64,000 bases of DNA from CAYZTY01 sp964444665 (GCA_964444665.1 CAYUIE010000004.1:186001-250000); one strand, 5' to 3'. Positions 1 through 9,067 are shown, counted from the first letter of the stretch. The notes: a model not told the origin generated them from the sequence alone. Program-made: numbers and translations.

Positions 1-56
1 ACAATAAAGACTGAGGTGTAAATAAAAAGAGTAATTATCAGATTGAGCAGTATTTG

Positions 57-102
57 AAAAAGGTTGCCTCCATTTGCTTTCATCCACGGGGCAACCTTTT
101 TT
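57..102. terminator. Hairpin terminator, probably bidirectional
   Basis: Arms 57-68 and 90-102 form a GGTTGCC/GGCAACC stem flanked by A-runs on the left and T-runs on the right, so it can terminate transcription in both directions. It sits just past the stop of the minus-strand parA gene. A plus-strand frame open from base 1 stops at 19-21, so a gene may end there from the left, but too little is visible to call it. Confidence 0.7.
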
Positions 103-119
103 GCCGGTATTCCAAATCT

Positions 120-1037
120 TTATTGACCTGGTTTCTGTGAAGTGGCATCAGGAAGATTTTCCGCTGCCGGCACGTGCCGGTCAGGAATATCCACAATCTT
201 CACAGAAGGCTGCCGTTCGGCCGGCGGCTGTAAAGAGTTAAATGAAGCGTTCGATGATATCTGCACATACTCGGCAAGCTGGTTGTAATCCTCGGCGCCG
301 TGGCAGTTCTGCTCGTACTCGAATATGGTTTTCCCGTAACTCGGTGCCTCTGCCAGTTTTATGTTTCGTCGGATACAAACAGGCACAATCTGTGCCCCGG
401 ACCAGGGACAATCGCTGCTTCTCGCTTCGTCAAGGAACCTGCTGATGTTGGCTTTCACTTCGTGTGCGAGCGAGACCCGGCTGTCAAACATGCAAAATAA
501 TATCGCGGTAACCTTAATATTTTTACTGATTCTTTCGCTGATGAGGGAAACGGTCTGAAGCAGTTTTCCCAGTCCTCGCAGCGCCAGAAAGTGCGGCTGA
601 ACCGGTATGAAAACCTCGTCGACCGCCGCCAGGGCGTTCAGTGTTAGCAGCCCCAGTGAAGGCGGACAATCAATTATGAGATAATGGAACTTGTCTTTTA
701 CCGGCCCGATTGCTTCACGGAGAATAGTTTCCCTGCCTATTACACTGACAAGCTCGCTTTCGGCTCCCACCAGATTGATGTTTGCAGCGAGCAGCCACAG
801 ATTTGGCCGTACAGGCCTGAGCGCTTTTTCAAATTCTATGGCTCGGCTCAAAACTTCATAAGAGCCGCTTTCAATGCTTTCGGGCTCAATGCCGAGGTGT
901 ATAGTAAGATGGGCCTGTGGGTCCAGGTCAATAGCTGCGACTTTAGAGCCCTTACGCGCCAGGGCCGCAGATAAATTAACTACGGTTGTAGTCTTGCCTA
1001 CTCCCCCCTTCTGGTTAATAACTGCGATGGTTCTCAA
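120..1037 (-). CDS. parA: ParA/Soj family ATPase
   Basis: ParA-type Walker ATPase of chromosome or cargo partitioning; it would bind nucleoid DNA in the ATP form. The deviant Walker A (KGGVGKTT) is at residues 10-17, the switch region (DLDPQ) at 37-41 and Walker B (IIDCPPS) at about 121-127. The start is TTG, supported by a strong GAGGAGG site about 5 bases upstream. The last 45 residues are a proline-rich tail outside the ATPase fold. No parB is visible; the partner may lie left of the window. An orphan ParA with another cargo cannot be excluded. The next gene upstream on the same strand is nusB, about 55 bases away. Confidence 0.92.
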   Translation of the reverse strand: MRTIAVINQKGGVGKTTTVVNLSAALARKGSKVAAIDLDPQAHLTIHLGIEPESIESGSYEVLSRAIEFEKALRPVRPNLWLLAANINLVGAESELVSVIGRETILREAIGPVKDKFHYLIIDCPPSLGLLTLNALAAVDEVFIPVQPHFLALRGLGKLLQTVSLISERISKNIKVTAILFCMFDSRVSLAHEVKANISRFLDEARSSDCPWSGAQIVPVCIRRNIKLAEAPSYGKTIFEYEQNCHGAEDYNQLAEYVQISSNASFNSLQPPAERQPSVKIVDIPDRHVPAAENLPDATSQKPGQ

Positions 1038-1093
1038 AAATCCTCCTCAAAAAATGCAAGGACGACGAACTGTCAATCGAAAAAAACCTCAGG

Positions 1094-1507
1094 TCAACTA
1101 TCCTTCGTCAATCGCCTTAAGACCGCATCAAGTACGCCGTTGACAAAACCGGCAGACTGCTCAGTGCTAAATTTTTTTGCCAACTCAATAGCCTCATTTA
1201 TCGCAACCTTTGGGGGCATATCAGGGCAGAATCTTAACTGATAAACCGCCAATCTCAAAATGCTTTTATCAACCTGTGAAAGGCGCGACAAAGGCCATTT
1301 TATGCTCGCGGCGACAATCAATTCATCACAGCATCGCAGATTCTCCCAGGCTCCTCTTGTCCATTCCAGGGCAAGTCTCAGGACCAACTCATCATCCGTG
1401 TTTTCACGAAAAAAATCCTCTATTCGCCCAAGCTGTTGGTCTGCCTGCACATCGAGCTCATACAGAGCCTGCATCGCAAGTTCTCGCGCTTGTGTTCTGC
1501 GGTCCAC
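1094..1507 (-). CDS. nusB: Transcription antitermination factor NusB
   Basis: NusB binds boxA RNA together with S10 (NusE) and acts in rRNA transcription antitermination. The 137 residues cover the whole all-helical fold. It starts with the family-typical RRTQARELAMQALY segment (residues 3-16) and ends with the conserved FVNGVLDAVLRRL helix. An ATG start with an AGGGA site upstream fits. ribH lies immediately upstream on the same strand, the ribH-nusB order seen in many bacteria. The 83-base gap between them carries small palindromes that may be repeat debris. Confidence 0.95.
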   Translation of the reverse strand: MDRRTQARELAMQALYELDVQADQQLGRIEDFFRENTDDELVLRLALEWTRGAWENLRCCDELIVAASIKWPLSRLSQVDKSILRLAVYQLRFCPDMPPKVAINEAIELAKKFSTEQSAGFVNGVLDAVLRRLTKDS

Positions 1508-1521
1508 ATTGGGTCCCTAAC

Positions 1522-1559
1522 TCGACCCGACTCGGCGGGTCCCGAGACATCGGGATTCA
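1522..1559. repeat. Short palindromic repeat between ribH and nusB
   Basis: The stretch holds two small inverted repeats: CCCGACTCGGCGGGT and TCCCGAGACATCGGGA. The second is a variant of the palindromes at 2341-2356 and 59727-59743. It appears to be dispersed intergenic repeat material rather than a gene-specific signal. Confidence 0.5.
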
Positions 1560-1590
1560 GATTTCAAGCCTGCGCCAGTTCAGGCAACGG

Positions 1591-2054
1591 TTAAATACGG
1601 TCCATCAGGTCGACCAGTTCGATAGCCGAAAGGGCGGCGTCGGCACCGGCGTTACCCGCCTTCGTACCGGCCCTGTCGATGGCCTGCTCGATTGTCTCAC
1701 ACGTCAGGACGCCGAATGTAGCAGGCACACCCGTATCGTAGTTAATCTGACCGATACCGCGGGAGACCTGCTGACAAACATAGTCATAATGGCCGGTCTG
1801 CCCGCGTATCACTGCTCCCAGACAGATTACAGCGGCGTATTTGCCGCTCTTTGCCGCCTTTTTGGCCGCTATGACAATCTCACAGGAACCCGGCACCCAT
1901 ATTACGGTGATTCGCCTTTCATCTATGCCGTGGCGTTGCAGACAGTCAACAGCACCATCCAACAGTTTGTGAGTAATAAATTCATTGAACCTGCTGACTA
2001 CAATAGCGAAATTGCCCTTAACGGCTGTCAGGTGACCTTCAATTTCCTCAATCA
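1591..2054 (-). CDS. ribH: 6,7-dimethyl-8-ribityllumazine synthase
   Basis: Penultimate enzyme of riboflavin synthesis: it condenses 5-amino-6-ribitylaminouracil with 3,4-dihydroxybutanone 4-phosphate. The family segments are all present: VSRFNEFIT near the N terminus (substrate pocket), the PGSCEI loop, and GAVIRGQTGHYDYV with the conserved active-site histidine. About 154 residues, the usual length. The ATG at 2054 is preferred over a GTG three codons upstream (2064) because GGAG lies about 10 bases before the ATG but only 1 base before the GTG. It forms a pair with nusB. No FMN riboswitch was seen upstream. Confidence 0.95.
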
Positions 2055-2414
2055 TAATCTTCACACTCCGAGTTGCCTGCCAGCAAGGCAGGGCTTATTA
2101 AATTATCTCCCATAGCCCTGGCAGGACATTATAAGACTATCAACAGCGAGTTTCCAGAAAAACAGACGCCACATTAGCCAAAGGCATCAATAATACGGCC
2201 TTAGCTAACACAACCTTTTTAATTATAAACGCTTATCTGCTGCATACTCAACAAAAACTTTCCCGGAACAAAACTCGCCGTACAGAAAAAAAACATCCCA
2301 AGCGGTCCACATAAGCTGCCGATACAACAACCTGTCGACTCCCCGATGTATCGGGGCTCGCACAGGCACTTATAAGCCGAGGAAGCACAACGAAACATTG
2401 TTCGGGCGAGGCGT
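2055..2414. other. Divergent intergenic region
   Basis: About 360 bases between ribH (minus) and the TPR gene (plus), which must hold both promoters. It contains palindrome CCTGCCAGCAAGGCAGG (2076-2092) and CCCCGATGTATCGGGG (2341-2356), both resembling repeats elsewhere in the window. No convincing ORF or known RNA was found. Confidence 0.6.
2076..2092. repeat. 17-bp palindromic repeat, copy 1
   Basis: CCTGCCAGCAAGGCAGG. It is nearly identical to the copy at 15303-15319 (one base differs). It lies just upstream of ribH. Confidence 0.6.
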
Positions 2415-3833
2415 ATGTTAACTAACGATTCAGAATACCCGCAGTTTGAATTCGGACCCTACGGAGAGGCTGAACAAAAGGTTTGGCACGCATTTGAGCT
2501 TTATGAAAACGGCAAAATGAGTGATGCCCTTAGCGAGCTTAACCTTGCTCTGCAGATTGACCCGGCCAACTGCTCGTGGCATTTCAATAAAGGCCTGACA
2601 CTGGATGCCCTCGAACGCTATGAGCAGGCTATAAGTGAATATGAGACGGCACTTGCCGGGAATCCTGAAGACGTGGAAATATTGAATTCGCTGGCAATTG
2701 ATTATACGCGACGTGGACGGTACGAGCTGGCTATCGCTATCTTCGAGAAAATACAGCGGCTGCAACCTGATTTTGAACCTTGTTATTGTAATCGTATCAT
2801 CACATACACTGAGATGGAATTGCACACCAATGCCGAAGAGATGTTTTATCTCGCTCAGCAGCTTAATCCTGATTGCCCCTTGTGTTATTACAATATCGGC
2901 AACTCGCTGTTTATTCGCGGAAACTACCCCAAAGCAATATGGTGCTGGAACAAGACGGCAACACTTGAGCCGAACCATCCACAAATCGAGTATCGGATTG
3001 CCCAGGCCCATTGGGCCGACGGTGAGCTCGAAATCGCAAAGCAGCATTTTCTTGCCGAGTTGCGTAACAATCCCGGTGATATCGACGTGATCTTTGACTT
3101 CGGCATAATTCAATTAGAGACCGGCCAGACTGAGGCAGCAAAGGAGAAGTTTAACAGGATTCTTGAATTCGAACCCGATTATACGCCGGCGATGCATTAC
3201 CTTGGAGAGATAGCTCTCGACCTCGGAGACTATGTAGCTGCAACGCAATGGTTTCTAAGAGCCATTCAGAATGACGAAATGCTGCCGGGGCCAAGATACA
3301 GGTTGGCACAGTGTGCGTTAATCTCCGGAGACATACAAACAGCCAGAGATTACCTAATGGCCGAAATGAATCTATACCCGACAGACTCCGATGTGATGCT
3401 TTCTATGGCCTGGCTGTTTCTCGAAATTGACGAGTATAGTCTGGCAGTAGATTGTATGCTGCAGGTGGCAAACGATGAACCGAAAAACGCCCAGGTCTTT
3501 CATTATCTGGGCCTGACCCTGGCTATCCAAAAGCAATATGACAATGCGATTGAGTTTCTTGAGCAGGCCGCTGAACTATCACCCCAGAATATAGCGATTA
3601 TGAAGGATTGTGCCCGGGCATACCTGGCGAAAGGCAGACTGGACAAGGCAAGGCAGATTATAGAATCCTGTCGAGCGCTGGCGCCAGAGGAGCAAGAAGT
3701 GCTATTGCTGCATCAAGACATCAATGGAGCCTCTTTCCTTCAGCGAATAAAAAACACCTTTCTCAAACCTACCACCAAACGCCGTTTCTATAACATACAA
3801 AAGAAACTGCGAAGGCATCTTCATTTAGGATAA
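2415..3833 (+). CDS. Large tetratricopeptide-repeat protein
   Basis: A 472-residue protein made almost entirely of TPR units, roughly eleven. They start near residue 20 and have the repeating pattern of Ala at position 8, Gly/Ala at 20 and Pro at 32 (for example ALQIDPANCSWHFNKGLTLD). TPR arrays form a superhelical scaffold for protein-protein contacts. No signal peptide, membrane segment or catalytic domain is visible. The final 35 residues are basic and not TPR. The start ATG has GAGG upstream. Specific partner and role are unknown; the neighbours give no clear hint. Confidence 0.88.
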   Translation: MLTNDSEYPQFEFGPYGEAEQKVWHAFELYENGKMSDALSELNLALQIDPANCSWHFNKGLTLDALERYEQAISEYETALAGNPEDVEILNSLAIDYTRRGRYELAIAIFEKIQRLQPDFEPCYCNRIITYTEMELHTNAEEMFYLAQQLNPDCPLCYYNIGNSLFIRGNYPKAIWCWNKTATLEPNHPQIEYRIAQAHWADGELEIAKQHFLAELRNNPGDIDVIFDFGIIQLETGQTEAAKEKFNRILEFEPDYTPAMHYLGEIALDLGDYVAATQWFLRAIQNDEMLPGPRYRLAQCALISGDIQTARDYLMAEMNLYPTDSDVMLSMAWLFLEIDEYSLAVDCMLQVANDEPKNAQVFHYLGLTLAIQKQYDNAIEFLEQAAELSPQNIAIMKDCARAYLAKGRLDKARQIIESCRALAPEEQEVLLLHQDINGASFLQRIKNTFLKPTTKRRFYNIQKKLRRHLHLG

Positions 3834-3885
3834 TAAATTCAAGAACTGCCTGCAAAGTTCAGCAGGCATATCATTTTGTCCGCCG

Positions 3886-3917
3886 CGACTCGACTGAGCT
3901 CGCCGAAGTCAGGCGAA
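3886..3917. repeat. Dispersed repeat, CTCGACTGAGCTCGCC type
   Basis: The core CTCGACTGAGCTCGCCG is followed by AGTC and a GGCGAA element. The same core occurs at 57490-57520, inside the end of uppS. It sits between the TPR gene and tRNA-Leu. Confidence 0.55.
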
Positions 3918-3994
3918 TTACCCAAGTCCCTTCGAATAAATATGTTAAGAAAACATTTACAGCAAAGCGAACCGTCTCTATAATTTATTTGCTT

Positions 3995-4077
3995 GGCCGA
4001 GTGGCGGAATGGCAGACGCTGGGGACTTAAAATCCCCTGCCCGCAAGGGCGTGTGGGTTCGAATCCCACCTCGGCTA
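3995..4077 (+). tRNA. tRNA-Leu (anticodon UAA)
   Basis: Class II tRNA of 83 nt. The acceptor stem GGCCGAG pairs with CTCGGCT (first pair G-U). The anticodon stem GGGGA/TCCCC encloses loop CTTAAAA, giving anticodon TAA at 4028-4030. There is a long variable arm (CCCGCAAGGG), and the T-arm GTGGG-TTCGAAT-CCCAC precedes discriminator A. CCA is not encoded. It reads UUA and, by wobble, UUG codons. Confidence 0.97.
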
Positions 4078-4149
4078 AATGAGTATTGCTATTGCCATTA
4101 AAACCGAGAGTATTTTACCTTTTATTTATTCATTAAATAAACGTTTAAT

Positions 4150-5520
4150 ATGGAAAAAACAAATACTGAATTACAAACACAAAAGGACTTTTTAACAGAG
4201 CTTGCTAAAGTCGCTCGAGAGAATAACAGGATAAGGCAGTCTCTATACATGCAATACAACGTCAAGAGAGGCCTTAGAAACAGCGATGGTACAGGTGTTC
4301 TGGTAGGACTTACCGAGATAGGCGACGTACACGGTTATATTGTCGATGAAAAGGAAAAAGTGTCGGTCGAAGGACAACTGTTCTATCGAGGTATCGCAAT
4401 CAACGACATTGTAGCAGGCTGCCTGAAGGAAAAACGTGCGGGTTTTGAAGAGGTCTGTTACCTGCTGCTGTTCGGCAAACTGCCTACGCCGGATGACCTC
4501 GCAGCATTCAAAGGACTGCTTGATTTCCACAGGGACCTGCCCGAAGGATTCATTGATAGTATGATTCTCAAAAGCCCGAGCATCGATGTTATGAACAAAC
4601 TCTCACGCAGTGTGCTGGCTTCATATTCTTACGACAAAACACCGGAGGACAGGTCTCTTAAAAACGTCCTTAGCCAATGCATAAAATTAATCGCGCAGTT
4701 TCCACTAATGGTTGCATACGGCTATCAGGCCAGGGCTCACTATTACCTCGGGAAAAGCTTTTTCATACATCACCCGAAACCCGGACTTTCTACCGCTGCA
4801 AATTTCCTGAGGTTGATAAGACCTGATAAAAAGTACACGAAAACGGAGGCGGAGCTTCTTGACCTGTGTCTGATACTGCACGCCGAGCACGGAGGAGGAA
4901 ACAACTCCACTTTCACTACTCACGTAGTAATATCTGCCGATACGGATGTGTACTCGGCAATCACTGCAGCTATAGGTTCCCTCAAGGGCCTGAAGCACGG
5001 AGGCGCAAACATTAAAGTTATGGAGATGCTCGAGAACATCAAGAGAAACGTTAAAAACTATGATGATGAAAAGAAAGTCGCTGAATATCTGAAAAAAATT
5101 ATTAAAAAAGAGGCCTTCGATAAAACAGGTCTTATCTACGGCTTTGGTCATGCCGTGTACACACTTTCAGACCCAAGAGCAACTTTACTAAAAAAATATA
5201 CAAAAAAACTCGCAAAAGAAAAAAACCGTGAAAATGAACTCCAGCTGTATCTAACTATAGAAAAACTCACACCCGAATTGTACGCGGAAATTAAAGGCAC
5301 AAAGAAAATAATTTCACCAAACGTGGATTTTTATTCCGGCTTTGTCTACAACATGCTTGGCATCCCAACCGAATTGTATACTCCTCTTTTTGCTGTCGCC
5401 AGAATCGCCGGCTGGAGTGCACATATACTTGAGGAACGCGTAAGCGGCGGAAGAATTATCCGCCCCGCCTACAAAAGCGTCTCGGAAAAAGGAGAATATA
5501 AGCCTTTCAACCACAGGTAG
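4150..5520 (+). CDS. gltA: Citrate synthase (Si-type)
   Basis: Condenses oxaloacetate with acetyl-CoA to citrate, the entry step of the citric acid cycle. The 456-residue protein has the catalytic triad of the family: His247 in LHAEHGGGNNS, His283 in LKHGGAN and Asp393 in SPNVDFYSG; the GFGHAVY motif is near 331-337. It has an N-terminal extension of about 45 residues compared with the E. coli type. Paralogues such as 2-methylcitrate synthase share this fold, so substrate choice is not certain. A second enzyme predicted to make citrate follows 56 bases downstream on the same strand. No strong ribosome site precedes the ATG. Confidence 0.9.
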   Translation: MEKTNTELQTQKDFLTELAKVARENNRIRQSLYMQYNVKRGLRNSDGTGVLVGLTEIGDVHGYIVDEKEKVSVEGQLFYRGIAINDIVAGCLKEKRAGFEEVCYLLLFGKLPTPDDLAAFKGLLDFHRDLPEGFIDSMILKSPSIDVMNKLSRSVLASYSYDKTPEDRSLKNVLSQCIKLIAQFPLMVAYGYQARAHYYLGKSFFIHHPKPGLSTAANFLRLIRPDKKYTKTEAELLDLCLILHAEHGGGNNSTFTTHVVISADTDVYSAITAAIGSLKGLKHGGANIKVMEMLENIKRNVKNYDDEKKVAEYLKKIIKKEAFDKTGLIYGFGHAVYTLSDPRATLLKKYTKKLAKEKNRENELQLYLTIEKLTPELYAEIKGTKKIISPNVDFYSGFVYNMLGIPTELYTPLFAVARIAGWSAHILEERVSGGRIIRPAYKSVSEKGEYKPFNHR

Positions 5521-5576
5521 CTTGTCCGGCTCAACATCATTGCAGATAATATATCGAGAGGATTTTGGAGAAAGAA

Positions 5577-6902
5577 ATGACAGACAAAAAGCCAACGCTG
5601 GTGGACGTAAATAGGCCGAATCTTTATCGGGAATTTTTCCCGTACAGCGAATTTCCAAAACTCAGCTTCGACGGAACAGTAGTCCCCTACGATATACCAC
5701 GGCAGATATGGATAACGGACACTACTTTTCGCGACGGTCAGCAGGGTCGGCAGCCCTACACCCCGGAGCAAATCGCCCGGATTTACGATTTCCTGCACGA
5801 AATAGACGGCGGAACGGGCCTTATTCGCCAGTGCGAGTTCTACCTGTATTCCAAACGTGATAAAAAGGCCGTGGAACTATGCAAAGAGCGGAATTACAAA
5901 TACCCCGAGATAACCGGGTGGATACGCGCTACGGCCGTCGATTTCAGACTGGTTACCGAGATGGGACTGGCGGAGACGGGGATTTTAACCTCAGCAAGCG
6001 ACTATCACATTTTCCTGAAGCTGCGGAAAACCCGGGCCCAGGCGCTCGATGCCTACCTGGATATCGCAAAAGCAGCATTAGATGCTAATATCATTCCTCG
6101 CTGCCATTTTGAAGACATAACGCGGGCGGATTTCGATGGATTTGTTCTGCCTTTCGCGACGGCATTGATGAACCTGGCTAAGCAGTACAATTCCACCGTG
6201 AAGATACGTTTGTGCGATACTCTGGGCTTTGGCGTAACGTATCCCGGCGCGGCACTGCCGAGAAGTGTGCCAAAGCTGGTTCAGGGCCTTCGCCGGATTG
6301 GTGTGCCGTCCGAATTGCTGGAATGGCACGGGCACAACGACCTGCACAAAGTGCAGGTAAATGCGGCAACCGCCTGGCTCTACGGCTGCAGTGCAGCAAA
6401 CTCCGCCATTTTCGGCGTCGGTGAACGAACGGGCAATCCACCCCTGGAGGCAATGATTATCGAGCATGCCCAATTAAAAGGAATGAATCCTGCGGTTAAT
6501 TATGCAGCCATAACCGAGCTTGCCGAGTATGCCAACAAGGAGTTAGGCTTTGAGATACCCCCCAAGTACCCGCTTGTTGGAAAGGATTTTAATGTTACTC
6601 GCGCAGGTATTCACGCCGACGGCTTGTTGAAAAATGAGGAGATTTACAACTGTTTCGATACGGCCAAGCTACTTAACCGCCCGGTTGGCGTAAGCATCAC
6701 CGATAAAAGCGGCGCCGCGGGCATCAAGCACTGGATAGAATCGAGATACCAGATTGAGGTCTCGAAGCACGACCCGCACGTTATGAAAATAAAGGACAAG
6801 ATAGACGCCGAGTACGCTGCGGACAGGGTCTCAGCCATTTCAGATGAGGAAATGACGCAAATGGTGCGAGAGGTTTTTGGTGACAATTTGCAACTGAGGT
6901 AA
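5577..6902 (+). CDS. DRE-TIM metallolyase, Re-citrate synthase-like / homocitrate synthase family
   Basis: Acyl-CoA carboxyalkyltransferase of the isopropylmalate/homocitrate synthase superfamily. The barrel motif TDTTFRDGQQ is at residues 47-56 and the metal-binding WHGHND at 250-255. From memory of the family, the N-terminal PNLYREFFPYSE segment, the GFGERTGNPPLEAM-like region and the roughly 440-residue length without the LeuA allosteric domain fit Re-citrate synthase (as in Clostridium kluyveri) best. Homocitrate or isopropylmalate synthase activity is the alternative. ATG 5577 is chosen because GGAGAAAGAA precedes it; an in-frame TTG at 5565 lies inside that site. It lies directly after gltA, which makes a role at the citrate node plausible. 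Confidence 0.8.
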   Translation: MTDKKPTLVDVNRPNLYREFFPYSEFPKLSFDGTVVPYDIPRQIWITDTTFRDGQQGRQPYTPEQIARIYDFLHEIDGGTGLIRQCEFYLYSKRDKKAVELCKERNYKYPEITGWIRATAVDFRLVTEMGLAETGILTSASDYHIFLKLRKTRAQALDAYLDIAKAALDANIIPRCHFEDITRADFDGFVLPFATALMNLAKQYNSTVKIRLCDTLGFGVTYPGAALPRSVPKLVQGLRRIGVPSELLEWHGHNDLHKVQVNAATAWLYGCSAANSAIFGVGERTGNPPLEAMIIEHAQLKGMNPAVNYAAITELAEYANKELGFEIPPKYPLVGKDFNVTRAGIHADGLLKNEEIYNCFDTAKLLNRPVGVSITDKSGAAGIKHWIESRYQIEVSKHDPHVMKIKDKIDAEYAADRVSAISDEEMTQMVREVFGDNLQLR

Positions 6903-6908
6903 AAACTT

Positions 6909-7658
6909 TTGCCAGAGGAAAAAATCAAGGCTGTATTTTTTGATTTGGGCGAGACGCTCCTGAATTTCGGCAAAATTGACAGCGGCCGGATGTTTAAAGA
7001 GGCCGCCAGGCTTTCTTACGAATTTCTTCAGCAGCTTAAACAGAAAGTGGACAGCTTCGGATACTATTTCCTGCGGAACCTTATCTCCATTCGTATCCAT
7101 TATTTGTTTTCCAACATCATCAGCAGAGATTTCGATTCGCTTGCTCTGTTGAAAAAAATCGGTCGCAAATGGCATCTGCAACTAAGCGAACAACAGTGGC
7201 AGCACCTGGCTTGGCTGTGGTACGAGCCTTTAAGCAAAATCACAACGGTCGAAACAAACCTAATCGAGACGCTTGAGAAACTTAAAAATGCCAACTTGAA
7301 GTTAGGTATCATCTCAAATACCTTTGTACACGGCTCGAGTCTGGACAAACATCTAAGGCAATTAGGCCTGCTTGAGTATTTCCCGGTGCGGATTTACTCG
7401 TATAATTATGACTTTCGCAAGCCGGACAGGCGAATATTTCAGATGGCGGCGGACCAAGCCGGTGAAGAGCCGGTTAGAAGTATATTTGTCGGCGACCGGC
7501 TCGACAAAGATATTAAAGGCGCCCTGAAAGCACAAATGCATCCTGTTTTAAAAAGTGCATATACCAACAACGGAAGGAAAGTCCCCAAAGGAGTATTGAA
7601 AATAAACAGCATTTCAGAACTGCCGCAGGTAATAGAAAAAATTAACGGATCGGCGTAG
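6909..7658 (+). CDS. HAD-superfamily hydrolase
   Basis: Rossmann-type phosphohydrolase of the HAD group. Motif I is FFDLGETL, with nucleophile Asp12 (the usual second Asp is replaced by Gly, as in several HAD subfamilies). Motif II is GIISNT, the motif III lysine is in FRKPDRRIF and motif IV is FVGDRLDKDIKGA. A helical cap insert lies between motifs I and II, so subfamily I is likely. The start is TTG, preceded at 8 bases by GAGGT that overlaps the stop of the upstream gene, so translational coupling is likely. Substrate unknown. Confidence 0.85.
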   Translation: MPEEKIKAVFFDLGETLLNFGKIDSGRMFKEAARLSYEFLQQLKQKVDSFGYYFLRNLISIRIHYLFSNIISRDFDSLALLKKIGRKWHLQLSEQQWQHLAWLWYEPLSKITTVETNLIETLEKLKNANLKLGIISNTFVHGSSLDKHLRQLGLLEYFPVRIYSYNYDFRKPDRRIFQMAADQAGEEPVRSIFVGDRLDKDIKGALKAQMHPVLKSAYTNNGRKVPKGVLKINSISELPQVIEKINGSA

Positions 7659-7674
7659 CTCACCTAATTCGTTT

Positions 7675-8082
7675 TTAATCTTTAGTCGGTTGAGATTCAC
7701 CCGTTTCTGGGAGAATATGTTTTCTGTATTCTTCCAATCTTTCAGATGAATAATTATCAAGAACGTTTGGCCAAGAGATAAAAAAATCATTATCCAGCAA
7801 CGATATTGAGATTATCACAATTTCTATGGCTGAGTACCGATTACCTATAAGTTGACTGCGCGGATTTTCAGCTTCGAAAAGCTCAGTAGCCTTCCTGGTG
7901 CATTCAAGAGTCTTGTGAACATCGTTAATTGTATTGAAGCCGCCATTATGTAACTCAACGACGAGTTCACCCAGCGAGCGAGAAAAATCATCAAATGAAC
8001 GGTTAGGATATCTACTCCTCAAATACTCTGAAAGCGACTCATCAGTGATATCGAGACTATCCGTATTCTGTGAGTTGGACAT
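7675..8082 (-). CDS. Hypothetical protein
   Basis: A protein of about 135 residues, unrecognised. It is acidic, without signal peptide or membrane segment. It has an N-terminal Ser/Asp-rich stretch, then helical segments; the middle part (residues 80-100) is hydrophobic and ends in DNDFFISWPNVL. ATG 8082 is preferred; upstream in-frame starts at 8091 (ATG) and 8100 (TTG) are possible. It forms a tail-to-head pair with the next hypothetical gene, separated by about 100 bases that hold a perfect palindrome. The two orphan genes interrupt otherwise ordinary metabolic genes. Confidence 0.6.
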   Translation of the reverse strand: MSNSQNTDSLDITDESLSEYLRSRYPNRSFDDFSRSLGELVVELHNGGFNTINDVHKTLECTRKATELFEAENPRSQLIGNRYSAIEIVIISISLLDNDFFISWPNVLDNYSSERLEEYRKHILPETGESQPTKD

Positions 8083-8128
8083 TTTCCACATCTCTTTCAA
8101 TCTGCATTTGCAAACATAATTCTCCTAT

Positions 8129-8151
8129 CCCGACCTCAGTCTGAGGTCGGG
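8129..8151. repeat. Perfect 23-bp palindrome
   Basis: CCCGACCTCAG, one T, CTGAGGTCGGG. It is followed by a GC-rich stretch to about 8181. It lies between two minus-strand hypothetical genes and has no U-run, so a dispersed repeat is more likely than a terminator. Confidence 0.65.
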
Positions 8152-8179
8152 CAAGGCCCACCCAACGCCTACTGGCGGG

Positions 8180-9067
8180 TTAGTAACTTGAGAGAACACG
8201 ATTAACTTTCTCCGAAAACCGGCGGTAGTGGTTGAGAACACACACCGTGTTGGGCGCACGGTCTTCAGGATTCGGAAAAACGTTATGGTATTCTACCTCG
8301 TCCGCGAAGCAGCATACAATGAAGTTCATTGCAACATTAATTTCGCTAACCTGTGATAATGCTTCATTCTCTTCGTTAGAGCATCTATCATCCTTCATAC
8401 TGGAATAGACATTCCATGCATAGTAGTATAATTTAAATCTATTGACCATCCAATCCTCGAATGTTTTCTCATTGAAGTACCCCCCAAGCATTTTAATCTT
8501 TCTGAATCCAGTGTCCTCCAAGAAAGAAAAGGTCACGCCGTGTGCATGGTCAATCGTGGATTGAATAGATTCCTTCGGGAGAACAACCGACGCTTGCTTA
8601 GCTACAATCCATAGCAGCAATGCTATGTATTCAAGGAGAATATTCTGGGAAGGTTTACGCAGAGTGCCGCGGATATCATCTAATGACTCGTGAGCCATCT
8701 CCATGATTGCCTCTGCAAGTTCAAATCCGAGTTTTTCAGTATCCAAAATGCTTTCTCTTCCAAGTGCCTTGTTGATACGGCATTCCAGTTCATCTTTATC
8801 TATCCCTATTTCCTGCTCAATTCTGTCGAGGCACTCCAGGAACTTCTGTTCATTCTTGGCAGCCATATCAAAGCCCCTCTCTTGACCAGCCATAAGGCAT
8901 TCATCTTTCTTCGGGCCCCAGTACTGAGCTTGAGAAATAAGTTCCAAAAGCTGCTGCCAATAGAGTTCGTCTCCCTTGTGCATTCTAAACCACTCAACCA
9001 TTCTGTCTGTGCCCCGCTTGTCACGCACTTCCTGTGCCAACATATACAGGTCTCCGAAAAATCCCAT
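8180..9067 (-). CDS. Hypothetical protein
   Basis: A protein of 295 residues, not recognised. Predicted mostly alpha-helical with acidic patches. There is no signal peptide. A hydrophobic stretch in the middle (ALLLWIVAK, about residues 150-158) is too short and polar-flanked to call a membrane helix. ATG 9067 is chosen over the in-frame TTG at 9079 because the AGGTG between them makes a good ribosome site for the ATG. It may be co-transcribed with the smaller hypothetical gene downstream. No function is proposed. Confidence 0.65.
   Translation of the reverse strand: MGFFGDLYMLAQEVRDKRGTDRMVEWFRMHKGDELYWQQLLELISQAQYWGPKKDECLMAGQERGFDMAAKNEQKFLECLDRIEQEIGIDKDELECRINKALGRESILDTEKLGFELAEAIMEMAHESLDDIRGTLRKPSQNILLEYIALLLWIVAKQASVVLPKESIQSTIDHAHGVTFSFLEDTGFRKIKMLGGYFNEKTFEDWMVNRFKLYYYAWNVYSSMKDDRCSNEENEALSQVSEINVAMNFIVCCFADEVEYHNVFPNPEDRAPNTVCVLNHYRRFSEKVNRVLSSY

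Noticed and set aside
1210..2115. Plus-strand frame of 301 codons opposite nusB and ribH
   Set aside because: Spans two conserved genes on the other strand and the gap between them, so it is chance.
3839..4069. Minus-strand frame of 76 codons
   Set aside because: It runs across tRNA-Leu and is explained by the tRNA sequence.
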